DNA of 64,000 nt. It comes from Kitasatospora albolonga. GTDB lineage: Bacteria; Actinomycetota; Actinomycetes; Streptomycetales; Streptomycetaceae. This document shows, in pieces, positions 33,533-42,998 of this stretch (the first letter of the stretch is position 1; the number at the start of each line of letters is the position of its first letter). Under the pieces are notes generated by a model, which was given only the letters and a program-made list of their open reading frames with translations, did not search any database and was not told where the DNA came from. Both the position numbers and the translations under genes were made by a program. Location of the stretch: contig CP020563.1 in the NCBI GenBank assembly GCA_002082585.1, positions 5,636,001 through 5,700,000 on the forward strand. Reading direction: 5' to 3'.

Positions 33533-34501
33533 TCACACAATCACACGCAGTGCACGGCGTACGCCTGTGAACGTCACGCTCGTACGCAGTCCCAGGTGGT
33601 CGCCGTCCATCTGGAAGGGCAGTGGGACCTTTGAATGCAAGGTGAAGTCCGTGAGGTCGTGGCGTGAAACGGCATGCTTCCCCCGGGGCCCTCTTTCAGG
33701 GCTCGAAGTAAGCAGCTGGGTGCCGTACAGGGCCACCGCCGGGGTGGACAGACGCTTCAGTCCGAGGACGTCCAGAGCGGTGTCGAAGGAAGCCTTCGGA
33801 GACGCGTACACCGGACGATTCCCCAGGTAGGTCCAGGGGGCGGTGTTGCAGATTATGGAGAGCGCGAGGTCGGTGACGGGCTCCTGGCCGGGCACGTCGA
33901 GCGTGATCTGCCCGTGCCTGCGGTGGGCCTCGTTCAGGAACTGGCGCATCACCTGGCGCACGTACAGCGCGTGCGTCGAACGCTTGCCGCCCTCGCGTTT
34001 CTGTTCGACCCGGCCGACCACTCCGGCGTCGAAACCGAGACCGGCACAGAAAGTGAACCAGCGTTCCGGTACGGACTCGTCCTCGGTGCCCGGGGTGCCG
34101 GCCGCGAGCCCCAGACCGACCGTGCGCTCGCTCCGGTTCTCCAGGGCGTCCAGAATCGCGCCGGTCGCCTCCACGGCGTCGTTGGGCAGCCCCAGGGCGC
34201 GCGCGAAGACATTGGTGGAGCCGCCGGGGACCACGGCGAGCTTCGGGACACCGTCCGGGTCCGGCCCCCGGTGCAGCAGCCCGTTCACGACCTCGTTGAC
34301 CGTGCCGTCACCGCCGAGGGCGACCACCAGGTCGATGTCGTCGCTGTCGGCCGCCCGCCGCCCCAGATCCCGCGCGTGACCCCGGTACTCGGTGGTCACC
34401 GCCTCCAGCTTCATCTCGCTGGCCAGGGCGTGGATGAGTACGTCCCGGGTACGCGCACTGGTGGTGGTAGCTGCCGGGTTGACCACGAGGAGTGCGCGCA
34501 T
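33533..34501 (-). CDS. Diacylglycerol kinase-family lipid kinase
   Basis: This 322-residue enzyme of the DagK/YegS/sphingosine-kinase family phosphorylates a lipid, probably diacylglycerol. It shows LVVNPAATTTS at the N-terminus, the nucleotide-binding VVALGGDGTVNEVVNGLL and PGGSTNVFARALGLP, and the C-terminal beta-sandwich with FCAGLGFDAGVVGRVE and FQMDGDHLGLR. ATG 34501 gives the usual N-terminus; it has no ribosome site but a TACTCT -10 seven bases upstream, suggesting a leaderless transcript. It is in the usual place between wblE and sigH. Confidence 0.88.
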   Translation of the reverse strand: MRALLVVNPAATTTSARTRDVLIHALASEMKLEAVTTEYRGHARDLGRRAADSDDIDLVVALGGDGTVNEVVNGLLHRGPDPDGVPKLAVVPGGSTNVFARALGLPNDAVEATGAILDALENRSERTVGLGLAAGTPGTEDESVPERWFTFCAGLGFDAGVVGRVEQKREGGKRSTHALYVRQVMRQFLNEAHRRHGQITLDVPGQEPVTDLALSIICNTAPWTYLGNRPVYASPKASFDTALDVLGLKRLSTPAVALYGTQLLTSSPERGPRGKHAVSRHDLTDFTLHSKVPLPFQMDGDHLGLRTSVTFTGVRRALRVIV

Positions 34502-34508
34502 GCCCGCC

Positions 34509-34514
34509 AGAGTA
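34509..34514 (-). promoter_or_regulatory. -10 element for leaderless dagK-like mRNA
   Basis: On the minus strand TACTCT ends 7 bases before the ATG at 34501, with no Shine-Dalgarno between them. Confidence 0.45.
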
Positions 34515-34658
34515 CCTACCGGGCGGTTCGGCACCGAAGCCGCGGTTCACCGGGCGCCCGCCCGGTCACGTTGAGTCACCGGTGCCTGTACGTGACATGC
34601 GCCGCGCCCGCGCACCCCGGCTTCACTTCCGGGCCCCCGGGATGCCAACCTGAAGGGC

Positions 34659-35108
34659 GTGAGCACTGAAGCGACCTCCTCCACCCCCTCGCCCGCCGTG
34701 ACGGAGCGCCCGCGAAGGATCACGATCCTCGCCGGGATCAACGCCCTCGAAGGCGCCGCGCTCGCGATCGGCGGGCTCTACCTGCTGGTCATGGGGGTGC
34801 TCGGGCGCCCCGAGAGCCCGCAGCAGGCGGAGACGGTCGGCATCACGCTGATCGCGCTGGGCGCGATCCCGCTCGCCGCCGCCCGGGGTCTGCTGCTGCT
34901 GCGCGGCTGGAGCCGGGGCCCGGCGCTGATCACCCAGATCATGGCGCTGCCCGTCGCCTGGACGCTGCTGCGCTCCCAGGGCGCGCTGATCCCCACCGGG
35001 ATCGTCGTGGCCGTGATCGCCGTGACCGGTCTGGCGCTCGTCCTGAACCCCGAGACCACCCGGACCCTGGGCCTGCGCCGGGGCGCCGGGGCGGACCCGG
35101 GGGCCTGA
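34659..35108 (+). CDS. Small four-helix membrane protein
   Basis: This 149-residue protein has four hydrophobic segments (ILAGINALEGAALAIGGLYL, VGITLIALGAIPLAAARGLL, ALITQIMALPVAWTLL, GIVVAVIAVTGLALVL) after 20 polar residues. It belongs to no family I can name with confidence. GTG 34659 follows AAGGGC. It lies alone between divergent dagK and convergent sigH, matching the order I recall at the S. coelicolor sigH locus. The 127 bases after it are GC-rich with weak inverted repeats. Confidence 0.75.
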   Translation: MSTEATSSTPSPAVTERPRRITILAGINALEGAALAIGGLYLLVMGVLGRPESPQQAETVGITLIALGAIPLAAARGLLLLRGWSRGPALITQIMALPVAWTLLRSQGALIPTGIVVAVIAVTGLALVLNPETTRTLGLRRGAGADPGA

Positions 35109-35235
35109 GCCCCTTCAGGGGGTGAGCCCCGGGGGCCTGGCTTCGGAGGGCGAGCCCCGAGGCCCGGCCTCGCAGGCGCCCCCGGGGCGGTCGGCGGTCC
35201 GCTCCCGGGCCGCCCGCTCCCCGCTCCTCGGCGGT

Positions 35236-36189
35236 CTACTCCTCGACGAGCAGGCGCTCGCGCAGCTGGGCCAGGGTGCGGGCCAGCAGCCGGGAGACGT
35301 GCATCTGCGAGATGCCGACCTCCTGGGCGATCTGCGACTGGGTCATGTTCCCGAAGAACCGCAGCAGCAGGATGCGCTTCTCGCGCGGCGGGAGGTCCTC
35401 CAGGAGCGGCTTGAGCGACTCCCGGTACTCCACGCCCTCCAGCGCCTCGTCCTCCGAGCCCAGCGTGTCCGCGACCGCCGGGGACTCGTCGTCGGTGTCC
35501 GGCACGTCCAGCGAGAGCGTGCTGTACGCGTTGGCCGACTCCAGGCCCTCCAGGACCTCTTCCTCGGAGATGCCGAGCCGCTCGGCCAGCTCGTTCACGG
35601 TCGGTGAGCGGCCGTGCTGCTGGGAGAGCTCGGCGGTGGCCGTGGTCAGCGAGAGCCGCAGCTCCTGGAGGCGGCGCGGCACCCGCACCGCCCAGCCCTT
35701 GTCCCGGAAGTGGCGCTTGATCTCGCCGACGACCGTGGGGGTCGCGTACGTCGAGAACTCCACGCCCCGGTCCGGGTCGAACCGGTCCACCGACTTGATC
35801 AGCCCGATCGTGGCGACCTGGGTCAGATCGTCCAGCGGCTCCCCCCGGTTGCGGAAGCGCCGGGCGAGATGCTCGACCAGCGGCAGATGCATCCGCACCA
35901 GCCGGTTGCGCAGCTCCGCCTTCTCCGCCGAGCCGTCGGGAAGCTCCCGCAACTCGATGAACAGGGCCCGTGCCCCGCTGCGGTCGTGTGGATCGTGGTG
36001 CCCGTGCTCGCTCATCTGGCCCGCCCGCTCTGCCTGCGACTGCTCCACCGCGACGTTGAGGCTCTGCGACCCGTCCGCTCCGTCCACCGGATGCGGCCGG
36101 GCCTGTTGCTCCGGGATGCCCGCAGGGCGCACCACCCCGGATCGGATCGTCTCGTCCCGCACAGGACCGTCCCCGTTCCCCTCGCTCAC
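35236..36189 (-). CDS. sigH: SigB/SigF-type stress sigma factor, SigH orthologue
   Basis: This 317-residue sigma-70 group 3 factor has region 2 (DDLTQVATIGLIKSVDRFDPDRGVEFSTYATPTVVGEIKRHFRD), region 3 (LSQQHGRSPTVNELAERLGISEEEVLE) and region 4 helix-turn-helix (TQSQIAQEVGISQMHVSRLLARTLAQLRERL). The first 60 residues are extra and contain a second internal start (MSEHGHHDPHDRSG), in line with the several SigH forms described in S. coelicolor. GTG 36189 overlaps the anti-sigma stop (GTGA). It directs stress and differentiation genes; control is by the neighbouring anti-sigma factor. Confidence 0.93.
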   Translation of the reverse strand: MSEGNGDGPVRDETIRSGVVRPAGIPEQQARPHPVDGADGSQSLNVAVEQSQAERAGQMSEHGHHDPHDRSGARALFIELRELPDGSAEKAELRNRLVRMHLPLVEHLARRFRNRGEPLDDLTQVATIGLIKSVDRFDPDRGVEFSTYATPTVVGEIKRHFRDKGWAVRVPRRLQELRLSLTTATAELSQQHGRSPTVNELAERLGISEEEVLEGLESANAYSTLSLDVPDTDDESPAVADTLGSEDEALEGVEYRESLKPLLEDLPPREKRILLLRFFGNMTQSQIAQEVGISQMHVSRLLARTLAQLRERLLVEE

Positions 36190-36599
36190 GCCGGCCCGGG
36201 GCCCGCGCCGCGCTGTTTGTAGAGGCTGATGCTGACCGTACGGTCGTCGGCGACCGTCGACTCGACCTTGCCGGCCAGTGCGGAGAGCACCGTCCAGGCG
36301 AAGGTGTCCCGCTCGGGCGCGCGGCCGTCCGTCGTGGGGGCCGACACCGTCACCTCGAGAGAGTCGTCGATGAGCCGGAAGACGCAGCTGAGGACGGAGC
36401 CGGGCACGGCCTGCTGAAGCAGGATCGCGCAGGCTTCGTCGACCGCGATGCGAAGATCCTCGATCTCGTCGAGGGTGAAGTCCAAACGCGCTGCGAGACC
36501 GGCCGTGGCCGTTCGCAGCACCGACAGGTAGGCACCCGCAGCGGGCAGCCGGACTTCCACGAAGTCCTGATTCCCGGGCTCGCCTGCGATCTGGGACAC
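36186..36599 (-). CDS. RsbW-like anti-sigma factor of SigH
   Basis: This 137-residue protein has an HATPase/serine-kinase fold like RsbW: FVEVRLPAAGAYLSVLRT, the N-box LRIAVDEACAILLQQ and a C-terminal TFAWTVLSALAGKVES. The ATP-lid Gly motifs are weak. It would bind and sequester SigH. I chose GTG 36599 because GGAGGTGAGG ends right before it and the length matches the S. coelicolor counterpart (UshX/PrsH/RshA); an ATG at 36659 lacks a ribosome site. The two genes are translationally coupled. The 230 bases upstream show no gene and probably hold the sigH promoters. Confidence 0.88.
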   Translation of the reverse strand: MSQIAGEPGNQDFVEVRLPAAGAYLSVLRTATAGLAARLDFTLDEIEDLRIAVDEACAILLQQAVPGSVLSCVFRLIDDSLEVTVSAPTTDGRAPERDTFAWTVLSALAGKVESTVADDRTVSISLYKQRGAGPGPA

Positions 36600-36830
36600 C
36601 CTCACCTCCAAGGTGGCACAAACTCTTTCGAGGTTCCGGGAAGGGTGGCCCGGAGCCATGCGGTCGGTCGACGGTTCTCAGCTCGGCGACGCTATCGGAT
36701 CAATGATGCAGTGTCGTCCGCACCCCATCCCCCGACCGTCACTCATGGTAAACATATGAGCACGCACAGTGGCTAGGGGGTTGCGGCGTCCAATTACGAA
36801 GAACCGGCGCCGGATTGACGTACCCAGACG

Positions 36831-37091
36831 TCAGACGATCGAACCGTCCTCGAAGCACCAGCGCCAGTTCTCGCCCGGCTCGAAGCTCCGCATCACCGGA
36901 TGACCGGTCTCCCGGAAGTGCCCGGTGGCGTGCCGCAGCGGTGAGGAATCGCAGCAGCCGACGTGCCCGCAGGTCAGGCAGAGCCGCAGCTGCACGGGGT
37001 GGGTGCCCGCCGCCAGGCACTCGGGGCAGGTCTCCCCGAGCGGGTCGGGCTCGGGGCGTGGCAGATCCGCTACGTGCGCGCACTCGCTCAT
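36831..37091 (-). CDS. UBP-type zinc-finger protein
   Basis: This 86-residue protein is almost wholly one ZnF-UBP domain: CPECLAAGTHPVQLRLCLTCGHVGCCDSSPLRHATGHFRETGHPV. The Cys and His residues for two or three zinc ions are intact. In eukaryotes the fold binds ubiquitin C-termini; in actinobacteria it is a short stand-alone protein of unknown role. It is divergent from the antiporter with 35 bases between starts. Confidence 0.88.
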   Translation of the reverse strand: MSECAHVADLPRPEPDPLGETCPECLAAGTHPVQLRLCLTCGHVGCCDSSPLRHATGHFRETGHPVMRSFEPGENWRWCFEDGSIV

Positions 37092-37126
37092 GATGGGCAG
37101 GTTACGACGGATGCGAGGACGGTGGG

Positions 37127-38728
37127 ATGGACGCGCTGCCGCTGGTGGCGCTGGTCGCGGCCAGTGCGGCGGTCGCCGGGGCGGCGCGCCGCACCCCGGT
37201 CCCCGCCCCGCTCGTCCTGGTCGCCGTCGGCCTCGTGGCGGGCCTGGTGCCGGGCGTTCCCACGTACCACCTGGACGCGCATGTCGTCCTCCCGCTGCTG
37301 CTGCCCCCGCTGCTCCACACGGCGGCCCTGGACAGCTCCTACCTGGACCTGCGGGCCAATATCCGGCCGGTCGCGCTGCTCTCCGTGGGGTACACCCTCT
37401 TCGCGACGGTGGCGGTGGGCTGGCTGGCGCACCTCGCCATTCCGGAGCTGCCGCTCACCGCCGCACTCGTCCTGGGGGCCGTCGTCGCCCCGCCGGACGC
37501 CGTGACGGCCGCCGCCATCGCCCGCCGGGTGGGGCTGCCCGCCCGGGTCACGACCATCCTTCAGGGTGAGTCCCTGGTGAACGACGCCACCGCGATCACC
37601 GCCTTCCGGGTGGCGCTCGCCGCAGCTGTCGGGGAGGGGATGACCTGGGCCGCCGGGATCGCGGAGTTCCTGCTGGCGGCGGTCGGCGGGGTCGGCGTCG
37701 GCCTCCTCCTGATGGTGCCGCTGCACTGGCTGCGCACCCACCTGAAGGAAGCCCTCCTCCAGAACACGCTCTCCCTTCTGATCCCGTTCGTGGCGTACGC
37801 GGCGGCCGAACGGGTGCACGCCTCCGGAGTCCTCGCCGTGGTCGTCGTCGCCCTCTACCTGGGACACCGCTCCTGGCAGGTCGACTTCGCCACCCGCCTC
37901 CAGGAGGCGGCCGTCTGGAAGATGGCCGCCTTCATCCTGGAGTCCACGGTCTTCGCCCTGATCGGGCTGCAACTGCCCTTCGTACTGAAGGGCCTCGAAG
38001 CGGGCGGCTGGGCGGCGGCCCTGGGGTACGCGGCCATCGTGTTCGCCGCCGTCGTCGTGGTCCGCTTCGTCTGGGTCTACCCGGCCACCTACCTGCCGCG
38101 ACGGCTCTCCAGGCGGGTACGGGAACGGGAGCCGGGAACCGACTGGACCGCACCCCTGATCGTCGGCTGGGCGGGCATGCGCGGGGTCGTCTCGCTCGCC
38201 GTAGCCTTCTCCATCCCGCTGGTCACCCACGACGGCGAGCCGTTCCCGGCCCGCAACCTGGTGCTGTTCCTGACCTTCACCACCGTCATCGCCACGCTGG
38301 TGATCCAGGGGCTGACCCTGCCCGTACTCGTTCGCGTACTGAAGCTGCCGGGGCGCGACCCGCAGACCGAGACGCTCGTCGAGGCACAGGCCCAGAGCGA
38401 GGCGTCGGCAGCCGCCGAAGCCCGCCTGGAGGAGCTGCTCGCCGCCCCGCACAACCGCCTCCCGCCCCCGCTGGCCGACCGGCTGCGCAGCGTCCTGGAC
38501 CGCCGCCGCAACGCCGTCTGGGAGCGCCTGGGGGCGGCCGACCCGGTCACGGGGGAGTCGGCGGACGACACCTACCGCCGGCTCGCCCGCGAGATGATCG
38601 AGGCCGAGCGGAAGGTCTTCGTCCGGCTCCGGGACGAGCGGCGGATCGACGACGAGATGATGCGTACGCTGCTGCGCAGGCTGGACCTGGAGGAGGCCGC
38701 CGCCTACCGGGAGACGGACGGGCCCTGA
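37127..38728 (+). CDS. CPA1-family Na+(K+)/H+ antiporter
   Basis: This 533-residue protein has about 12 membrane segments, including the ion-binding motif GESLVNDATAI (Asn-Asp) and VVAPPDAVTAAAIARRVGLP. It is followed by a cytoplasmic tail of about 130 charged residues with coiled-coil character (EAQAQSEASAAAEARLEELL, EMIEAERKVFVRLRDERRID). It exchanges monovalent cations for protons across the plasma membrane. ATG 37127 sits directly after GGTGGG. Convergent with the next gene, 10 bases between stops. Confidence 0.9.
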   Translation: MDALPLVALVAASAAVAGAARRTPVPAPLVLVAVGLVAGLVPGVPTYHLDAHVVLPLLLPPLLHTAALDSSYLDLRANIRPVALLSVGYTLFATVAVGWLAHLAIPELPLTAALVLGAVVAPPDAVTAAAIARRVGLPARVTTILQGESLVNDATAITAFRVALAAAVGEGMTWAAGIAEFLLAAVGGVGVGLLLMVPLHWLRTHLKEALLQNTLSLLIPFVAYAAAERVHASGVLAVVVVALYLGHRSWQVDFATRLQEAAVWKMAAFILESTVFALIGLQLPFVLKGLEAGGWAAALGYAAIVFAAVVVVRFVWVYPATYLPRRLSRRVREREPGTDWTAPLIVGWAGMRGVVSLAVAFSIPLVTHDGEPFPARNLVLFLTFTTVIATLVIQGLTLPVLVRVLKLPGRDPQTETLVEAQAQSEASAAAEARLEELLAAPHNRLPPPLADRLRSVLDRRRNAVWERLGAADPVTGESADDTYRRLAREMIEAERKVFVRLRDERRIDDEMMRTLLRRLDLEEAAAYRETDGP

Positions 38729-38738
38729 GAGGTTTCCG

Positions 38739-39647
38739 TTACGGGGACGGGGCGGCCGGTGCGTCAGGGGTGCCCGTGATCACCGCGCTCACCCGGCTCC
38801 CCGGCGCGAACGCCCCCTCCTGGGCCAGGGCCGTCAGCGCGTACAGCAGTTTGGCGACGTAGACGCGCTCCACCGGCAGCCCGTGGCGGTCCTCGAAGTC
38901 CGCGGCGAAGGCGTCCAGTTCCGGGGTCGTACGGGCGTAGCCGCCGAAGGTGAAGCGCTCGTCCAGCGACCAGTGGCCGGCCGGTCCGCCGAACGCCTGT
39001 TCCTGGAGACGGGCGACGGTCTCGCCCAGGAAGCCGCCGCGCAGGACGGGTACGCCGAGGGCGCGCTGTCCGTCGTCCAGTCCGGCCGCGAGCCCGGCCA
39101 GGGTGCCGCCGGTCCCGCAGGCCACGGCCGCCACATCGGTCTGCCCGCGCAACTCGCGCCCCAGCGCTGCGCAGCCCTGTGCGGCCAGGGCGTTGCTGCC
39201 GCCCTCCGGGATGACCTCCACGTCCCCGAACAGGCTCAGCAGCCCCTCCAGGACCTCGGACGAGCCCTTCGCCCGGTAGGTCGTACGGTCCACGAAGTGC
39301 AGCCGCATCCCGTCGGCGGCGCACCGGGCGAGGGACGGGTTCAGCGGCCGGTGCGCCAGCTCGTCACCGCGTACGACCCCGACGGTGGGGAACCCCAGCA
39401 GCCGCCCGGCCGCGGCGGTGGCCCGCAGGTGGTTGGAGTAGGCGCCGCCGAACGTCAGCACGGCCCGTCCGGCGGCGGCCTCCAGGTTGAGGACGAGCTT
39501 GCGGAACTTGTTGCCCGGGAGGTCGGGGTGGATCAGGTCGTCCCGCTTGAGGAGGAGCGTGATCCCGTGCCGGGCGAAGCGGTCGTCCCGGACCTCCTGG
39601 AGCGGGGACGGCACCCGGGGGCGCAGGAGGGTCTCGGGGCGGTTCAC
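38739..39647 (-). CDS. PLP-dependent D-cysteine desulfhydrase/ACC-deaminase-like enzyme
   Basis: This 302-residue fold-type II PLP enzyme contains LKRDDLIHPDLPGNKFRKLVLNL with the Schiff-base Lys of NKFRK, TFGGAYSNHLRATAAAG and the phosphate-binding CGTGGTLAGLAAG. Family members remove sulfur from D-cysteine or deaminate 1-aminocyclopropane-1-carboxylate; ACC-specific residues cannot be judged here. GTG start at 39647, 36 bases after the neighbouring hmp gene, so the two may be co-transcribed. Confidence 0.85.
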   Translation of the reverse strand: MNRPETLLRPRVPSPLQEVRDDRFARHGITLLLKRDDLIHPDLPGNKFRKLVLNLEAAAGRAVLTFGGAYSNHLRATAAAGRLLGFPTVGVVRGDELAHRPLNPSLARCAADGMRLHFVDRTTYRAKGSSEVLEGLLSLFGDVEVIPEGGSNALAAQGCAALGRELRGQTDVAAVACGTGGTLAGLAAGLDDGQRALGVPVLRGGFLGETVARLQEQAFGGPAGHWSLDERFTFGGYARTTPELDAFAADFEDRHGLPVERVYVAKLLYALTALAQEGAFAPGSRVSAVITGTPDAPAAPSP

Positions 39648-39683
39648 GTGCCCATTGTGGCCCGCCCCGGTCCGGGCGCCCGC

Positions 39684-40880
39684 TCAGGCGCTCGCCAGCC
39701 AGAGGTCCGGGCCGAACACCTCGTAGTGGATGTCGGCCGGGCGGACCCCCGCGTCCAGCAGCCGGGTGCGGACGGTGCGCATGAAGGGGAGCGGGCCGCA
39801 CAGGTAGGCGTGGGTGCCGGGGAGGACGGTGATGCCGTTCAGGTCGACGAGGCCGGTGCGGTGGGCCGGGTGGCCGTCCTCCGGGGACTCGTACCAGAAG
39901 TGCGGCTCGGCCTCCGGGAGCTTCTCCGTCAGCCGGACGTGGTGGGTGCGCAGGGCGTGGTCGGCGGGGGAGCGGTCGCCGTGCACCACGGTGACCGGGC
40001 GGTCGTGGCCCTGCTCGGCCAGGTACTCCAGCATCGACAGCATGGGCGTGCAGCCGATTCCCGCCGAGGCCAGCAGCAGGGGCGCGTCCAGGTGGTCGAG
40101 GACCAGGTCCCCGTAGGGGACGGAGACGCGCAGCCGGTCGCCCGCGCGGGTGTGCTCGTGGAGGTGGCGGGAGACCTCGCCGTCCGGGGCGGCCTCACCG
40201 CGCACCCGCTTCACCGTGATGGAGCGCAGCCGGGAGCCGGGGGCGGAGGAGAGGCTGTACTGGCGTATCTGCCGGGCCCCGTCGGCCAGTTCGACCTGTA
40301 CGGAGACGTACTGGCCGGGCCGGAAGGCGGGGCCGTCACCGCCGTCCGCCGGGCGGAGGTGGAACGTGGCCACGTCCTCGGTCTCCTCGATCCGCGCGGC
40401 GACCTCCCACTCCCGCCACACATCGCCCGCCACCACGCCCTGCTGGGCGTAGAGCCGCGCCTCCATGGTGATGAGCGCGTTCGCCATCAGCCAGTAGACC
40501 TCGTCCCAGGCGGCGGCGACCTCGGGGGTGACCGCGTCGCCCAGTACGTCGCCGATCGCGGCGAACAGGTGGGTGTGGACGACCTCGTACTGCTCCGGGG
40601 TGACACCGAGCGACGCGTGCTTGTGGGCGATCCGGTTCAGCATCACGTCGGGCCGGGTGCCGGGGTGCTCGACCAGCGCGGTCGCGAACGCGGCGATGGA
40701 CCCGGCCAGCGCTTTCCGCTGGTCGCCGGAGGCTTGGTTGCCCCGGTTGAAGAGGTCGCGGAGCAGCTCCGGGTGGGCGGCGAACAGCTTCTTGTAGAAG
40801 AGGTCGGCGATGTCCCCGATGGCCGCGCCGACGGCGGGGAGGGTGGCACGGACGGTGGCGGTGGACCGGTCGGAGAGCAT
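39684..40880 (-). CDS. hmp: Flavohaemoglobin, nitric oxide dioxygenase
   Basis: This 398-residue cytosolic enzyme oxidises NO to nitrate. It has an N-terminal globin domain (about 1-145; proximal region QYEVVHTHLFAAIGDVLG), an FAD domain with RQYSLSSAPGSRLRSITVKR and an NAD domain with LLLASAGIGCTPMLSMLEYL. ATG 40880 has AAAAGGAGCC upstream. An NsrR box lies directly before it, and the nsrR gene follows next upstream, so NO should derepress it. Confidence 0.95.
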   Translation of the reverse strand: MLSDRSTATVRATLPAVGAAIGDIADLFYKKLFAAHPELLRDLFNRGNQASGDQRKALAGSIAAFATALVEHPGTRPDVMLNRIAHKHASLGVTPEQYEVVHTHLFAAIGDVLGDAVTPEVAAAWDEVYWLMANALITMEARLYAQQGVVAGDVWREWEVAARIEETEDVATFHLRPADGGDGPAFRPGQYVSVQVELADGARQIRQYSLSSAPGSRLRSITVKRVRGEAAPDGEVSRHLHEHTRAGDRLRVSVPYGDLVLDHLDAPLLLASAGIGCTPMLSMLEYLAEQGHDRPVTVVHGDRSPADHALRTHHVRLTEKLPEAEPHFWYESPEDGHPAHRTGLVDLNGITVLPGTHAYLCGPLPFMRTVRTRLLDAGVRPADIHYEVFGPDLWLASA

Positions 40881-40897
40881 GTGGACGGGCTCCTTTT

Positions 40898-40920
40898 AAT
40901 TGGTATTTGATGTGCGTATT
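40898..40920. promoter_or_regulatory. NsrR operator of hmp
   Basis: On the minus strand this 11-1-11 imperfect palindrome reads AATACGCACAT, C, AAATACCAATT. It closely resembles the S. coelicolor hmpA NsrR site and lies 18 bases before the hmp ATG. Confidence 0.85.
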
Positions 40921-40970
40921 TTTGGGCTGACGGAACCCGCCCGTGGGTGGGGGCGGGTTCCGTGCGGGGG

Positions 40971-41417
40971 TCAGTCCTGGGGTGGGCCGCTGCCGATGCC
41001 GAGCAGCAGGGGGCCGGTCGGGGCGGCGACGAGATCGGTGACGGTGATCGGGTCGAGCGTGGCGTAGAAGGCTTCCTGGGCCTGCCGCAGGGCACCGCGC
41101 AGCCGGCAGGCGGAGCGCAGCGGGCAGGGGGTGGAGCCCTCGCACTCCACGACGTCGTCCGTGCCCTCCAGCTCCCGTACGACCGCGCCGATCGAGGCGG
41201 AGTGCCCGGCCGTGGTGAGGGTGAGTCCGCCGCCCCGGCCCCGGCGGGCGTCGAGCAGCCCCAGGTGCTGGAGCCGGGCGACGACCTTGGCCGCGTGCGT
41301 GTAGGGCACCTGCATGGTGTCCGCCACCTCGCGGGTGGTCGGCGGGTCCGTGCCCTCGGCGACCGCCAGCCGCATGAGCACGCGGAGCGCCACATCGGTG
41401 AATCTGGTCAGCCGCAT
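40971..41417 (-). CDS. nsrR: NsrR, NO-sensing Rrf2-family repressor
   Basis: This 148-residue [4Fe-4S] regulator has a winged helix with REVADTMQVPYTHAAKVVARLQ as recognition region. Cluster ligands are Cys92, Cys98 and Cys104 (ECEGSTPCPLRSAC) plus Asp8, the same ligand set known for S. coelicolor NsrR. It represses hmp and itself until NO reacts with the cluster. The start has a TAGGAT -10 six bases upstream and no ribosome site, so the mRNA is likely leaderless. Confidence 0.94.
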   Translation of the reverse strand: MRLTRFTDVALRVLMRLAVAEGTDPPTTREVADTMQVPYTHAAKVVARLQHLGLLDARRGRGGGLTLTTAGHSASIGAVVRELEGTDDVVECEGSTPCPLRSACRLRGALRQAQEAFYATLDPITVTDLVAAPTGPLLLGIGSGPPQD

Positions 41418-41423
41418 GGCTTG

Positions 41424-41455
41424 ATCCTAGATAAGTGGCATCTCTGATGCAAGTT
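41424..41455 (-). promoter_or_regulatory. nsrR promoter and autoregulatory NsrR operator
   Basis: On the minus strand TTGCAT (41447-41452), 17 bases, TAGGAT (41424-41429), then 6 bases to the ATG. The NsrR-type palindrome 41433-41455 (AACTTGCATCA, G, AGATGCCACTT) covers the -35 region. Confidence 0.8.
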
Positions 41456-41591
41456 ATGGGGACCGCAGGGCGACGGAGGCAACCTGCCCCGCCCGAAGGC
41501 CGATTAGTCACACTCTTTTGTGTAATGGCGGGCCGAGTCCTCCGCTGAAAGGCTTCTCCAGCAGGTCAGCCCAAGATCGAGAGGACGTCAG

Positions 41592-42998
41592 ATGTCCGTT
41601 GGTGAAGAGGTTCGCGACACGCAGGCGCCGCCGCAGCAGAGTCTGGGGACGGCAGCTGCGCGGAACCTCGCGACGACCACCAAATCCGCGCCGCAGATGC
41701 AGGAGATCACCTCGCGGTGGCTGCTGAAGATGCTGCCGTGGGTGCAGGTACAGGGCGGTACGTACCGGGTGAACCGTCGGCTCAGCTATTCGGTCGGTGA
41801 CGGCCGGGTGACGTTCGTCCAGACCGGGGACCGGGTGGCCGTGATCCCCGCCGAGCTGGGGGAACTGCCCGCTCTGCGCAACTTCGGGGACGAGGAGGTC
41901 CTCGCCGAGCTCGCCCGCAGGTGCGAGCAGCGGGACGTGGCGGCGGGGGAGGTGCTCGCCGCTGCGGGGGACGCGGCGGACCGGGTCTTCCTGCTGGCCC
42001 ACGGCAAGGTCGAGAAGATCGGCTCCGGACTCTACGGGGACGAGACGGAGCTCGAAGTCCTCGCCGACGGCGCGTACTTCGGCGACCAGAGCCTGGTCGA
42101 CGGTGACGCCGTCTGGGAGTACACCGCCCGCACCGTCACCGCGTGCACGCTGCTCACGCTCAGCCGCGCGGACGTATTCAACCTGGCGGAGCGGGCCGAA
42201 CCGCTGCGCGCCCATCTCGCCGGTCTGCTCACCATCCCGCACCAGCGGACCAACAAGTACGGCGAGGCGGAGATCGACCTCTCCGCCGGTCACGTGGGCG
42301 AGGCCGTCGTCCCGCACACCTTCGTCGACTACGACGCCGCACCCCGCGAGTACGAGCTGAGCGTCGCGCAGACGGTGCTCAAGGTGCACAGCAGGGTCGC
42401 CGACCTCTACAACCAGCCGATGAACCAGACCGAGCAGCAGTTGCGGCTCACGGTCGAGGCGCTGCGCGAGCGCCAGGAGCACGAGCTGATCAACAACCGT
42501 GAGTTCGGCCTCCTCAACAACTGCGACTACGGCCAGCGGCTCCAGCCGCACGACGGGGTGCCCAGCCCCGACGACATGGACGAACTGCTCTCGCGGCGGC
42601 GCGGATCGAAGCTCTTCCTCGCCCACCCGCGCGCCATCGCCGCCTTCGGCCGCGAGTGCAACCGGCGCGGACTGTCCCCGGAGAGCGTGGACATCGGCGG
42701 CCACCACGTGCCGGCCTGGCGCGGGGTGCCGATCTTCCCGTCCAACAAGATCCCGGTCACCGAGGCCCGCACCACCTCCATCATCTGCATGAGGACCGGC
42801 GAGGCCGAACAGGGCGTCATCGGCCTCCAGCAGACCGGCATCCCGGACGAGATCGAGCCGAGCCTCTCGGTCCGCTTCATGGGCATCGACGAGCAGGCGA
42901 TCATCTCCTACCTGGTGACTGCGTACTACTCCGCCGCCATCCTGGTACCGGACGCCCTCGGCGTACTGGAGAACGTGGAGGTGAGCCGCTGGCGCTGA
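41592..42998 (+). CDS. Family 2B encapsulin shell protein with inserted cNMP-binding domain
   Basis: This 468-residue HK97-fold protein has a polar N-terminal arm (about 1-40), the start of the shell fold ([23 protein letters not shown]), an inserted cyclic-nucleotide-binding domain (about 95-215) with [13 protein letters not shown] and ARTV as the phosphate-binding cassette, and the remaining capsid domain ([52 protein letters not shown]). This is the layout of Family 2B encapsulins, which in other Streptomyces enclose terpene enzymes. ATG 41592 has GAGAGGA upstream. A TGTAAT -10-like hexamer is at 41520. The adjacent polyprenyl synthetase is the presumed cargo. Confidence 0.9.
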   Translation: MSVGEEVRDTQAPPQQSLGTAAARNLATTTKSAPQMQEITSRWLLKMLPWVQVQGGTYRVNRRLSYSVGDGRVTFVQTGDRVAVIPAELGELPALRNFGDEEVLAELARRCEQRDVAAGEVLAAAGDAADRVFLLAHGKVEKIGSGLYGDETELEVLADGAYFGDQSLVDGDAVWEYTARTVTACTLLTLSRADVFNLAERAEPLRAHLAGLLTIPHQRTNKYGEAEIDLSAGHVGEAVVPHTFVDYDAAPREYELSVAQTVLKVHSRVADLYNQPMNQTEQQLRLTVEALRERQEHELINNREFGLLNNCDYGQRLQPHDGVPSPDDMDELLSRRRGSKLFLAHPRAIAAFGRECNRRGLSPESVDIGGHHVPAWRGVPIFPSNKIPVTEARTTSIICMRTGEAEQGVIGLQQTGIPDEIEPSLSVRFMGIDEQAIISYLVTAYYSAAILVPDALGVLENVEVSRWR

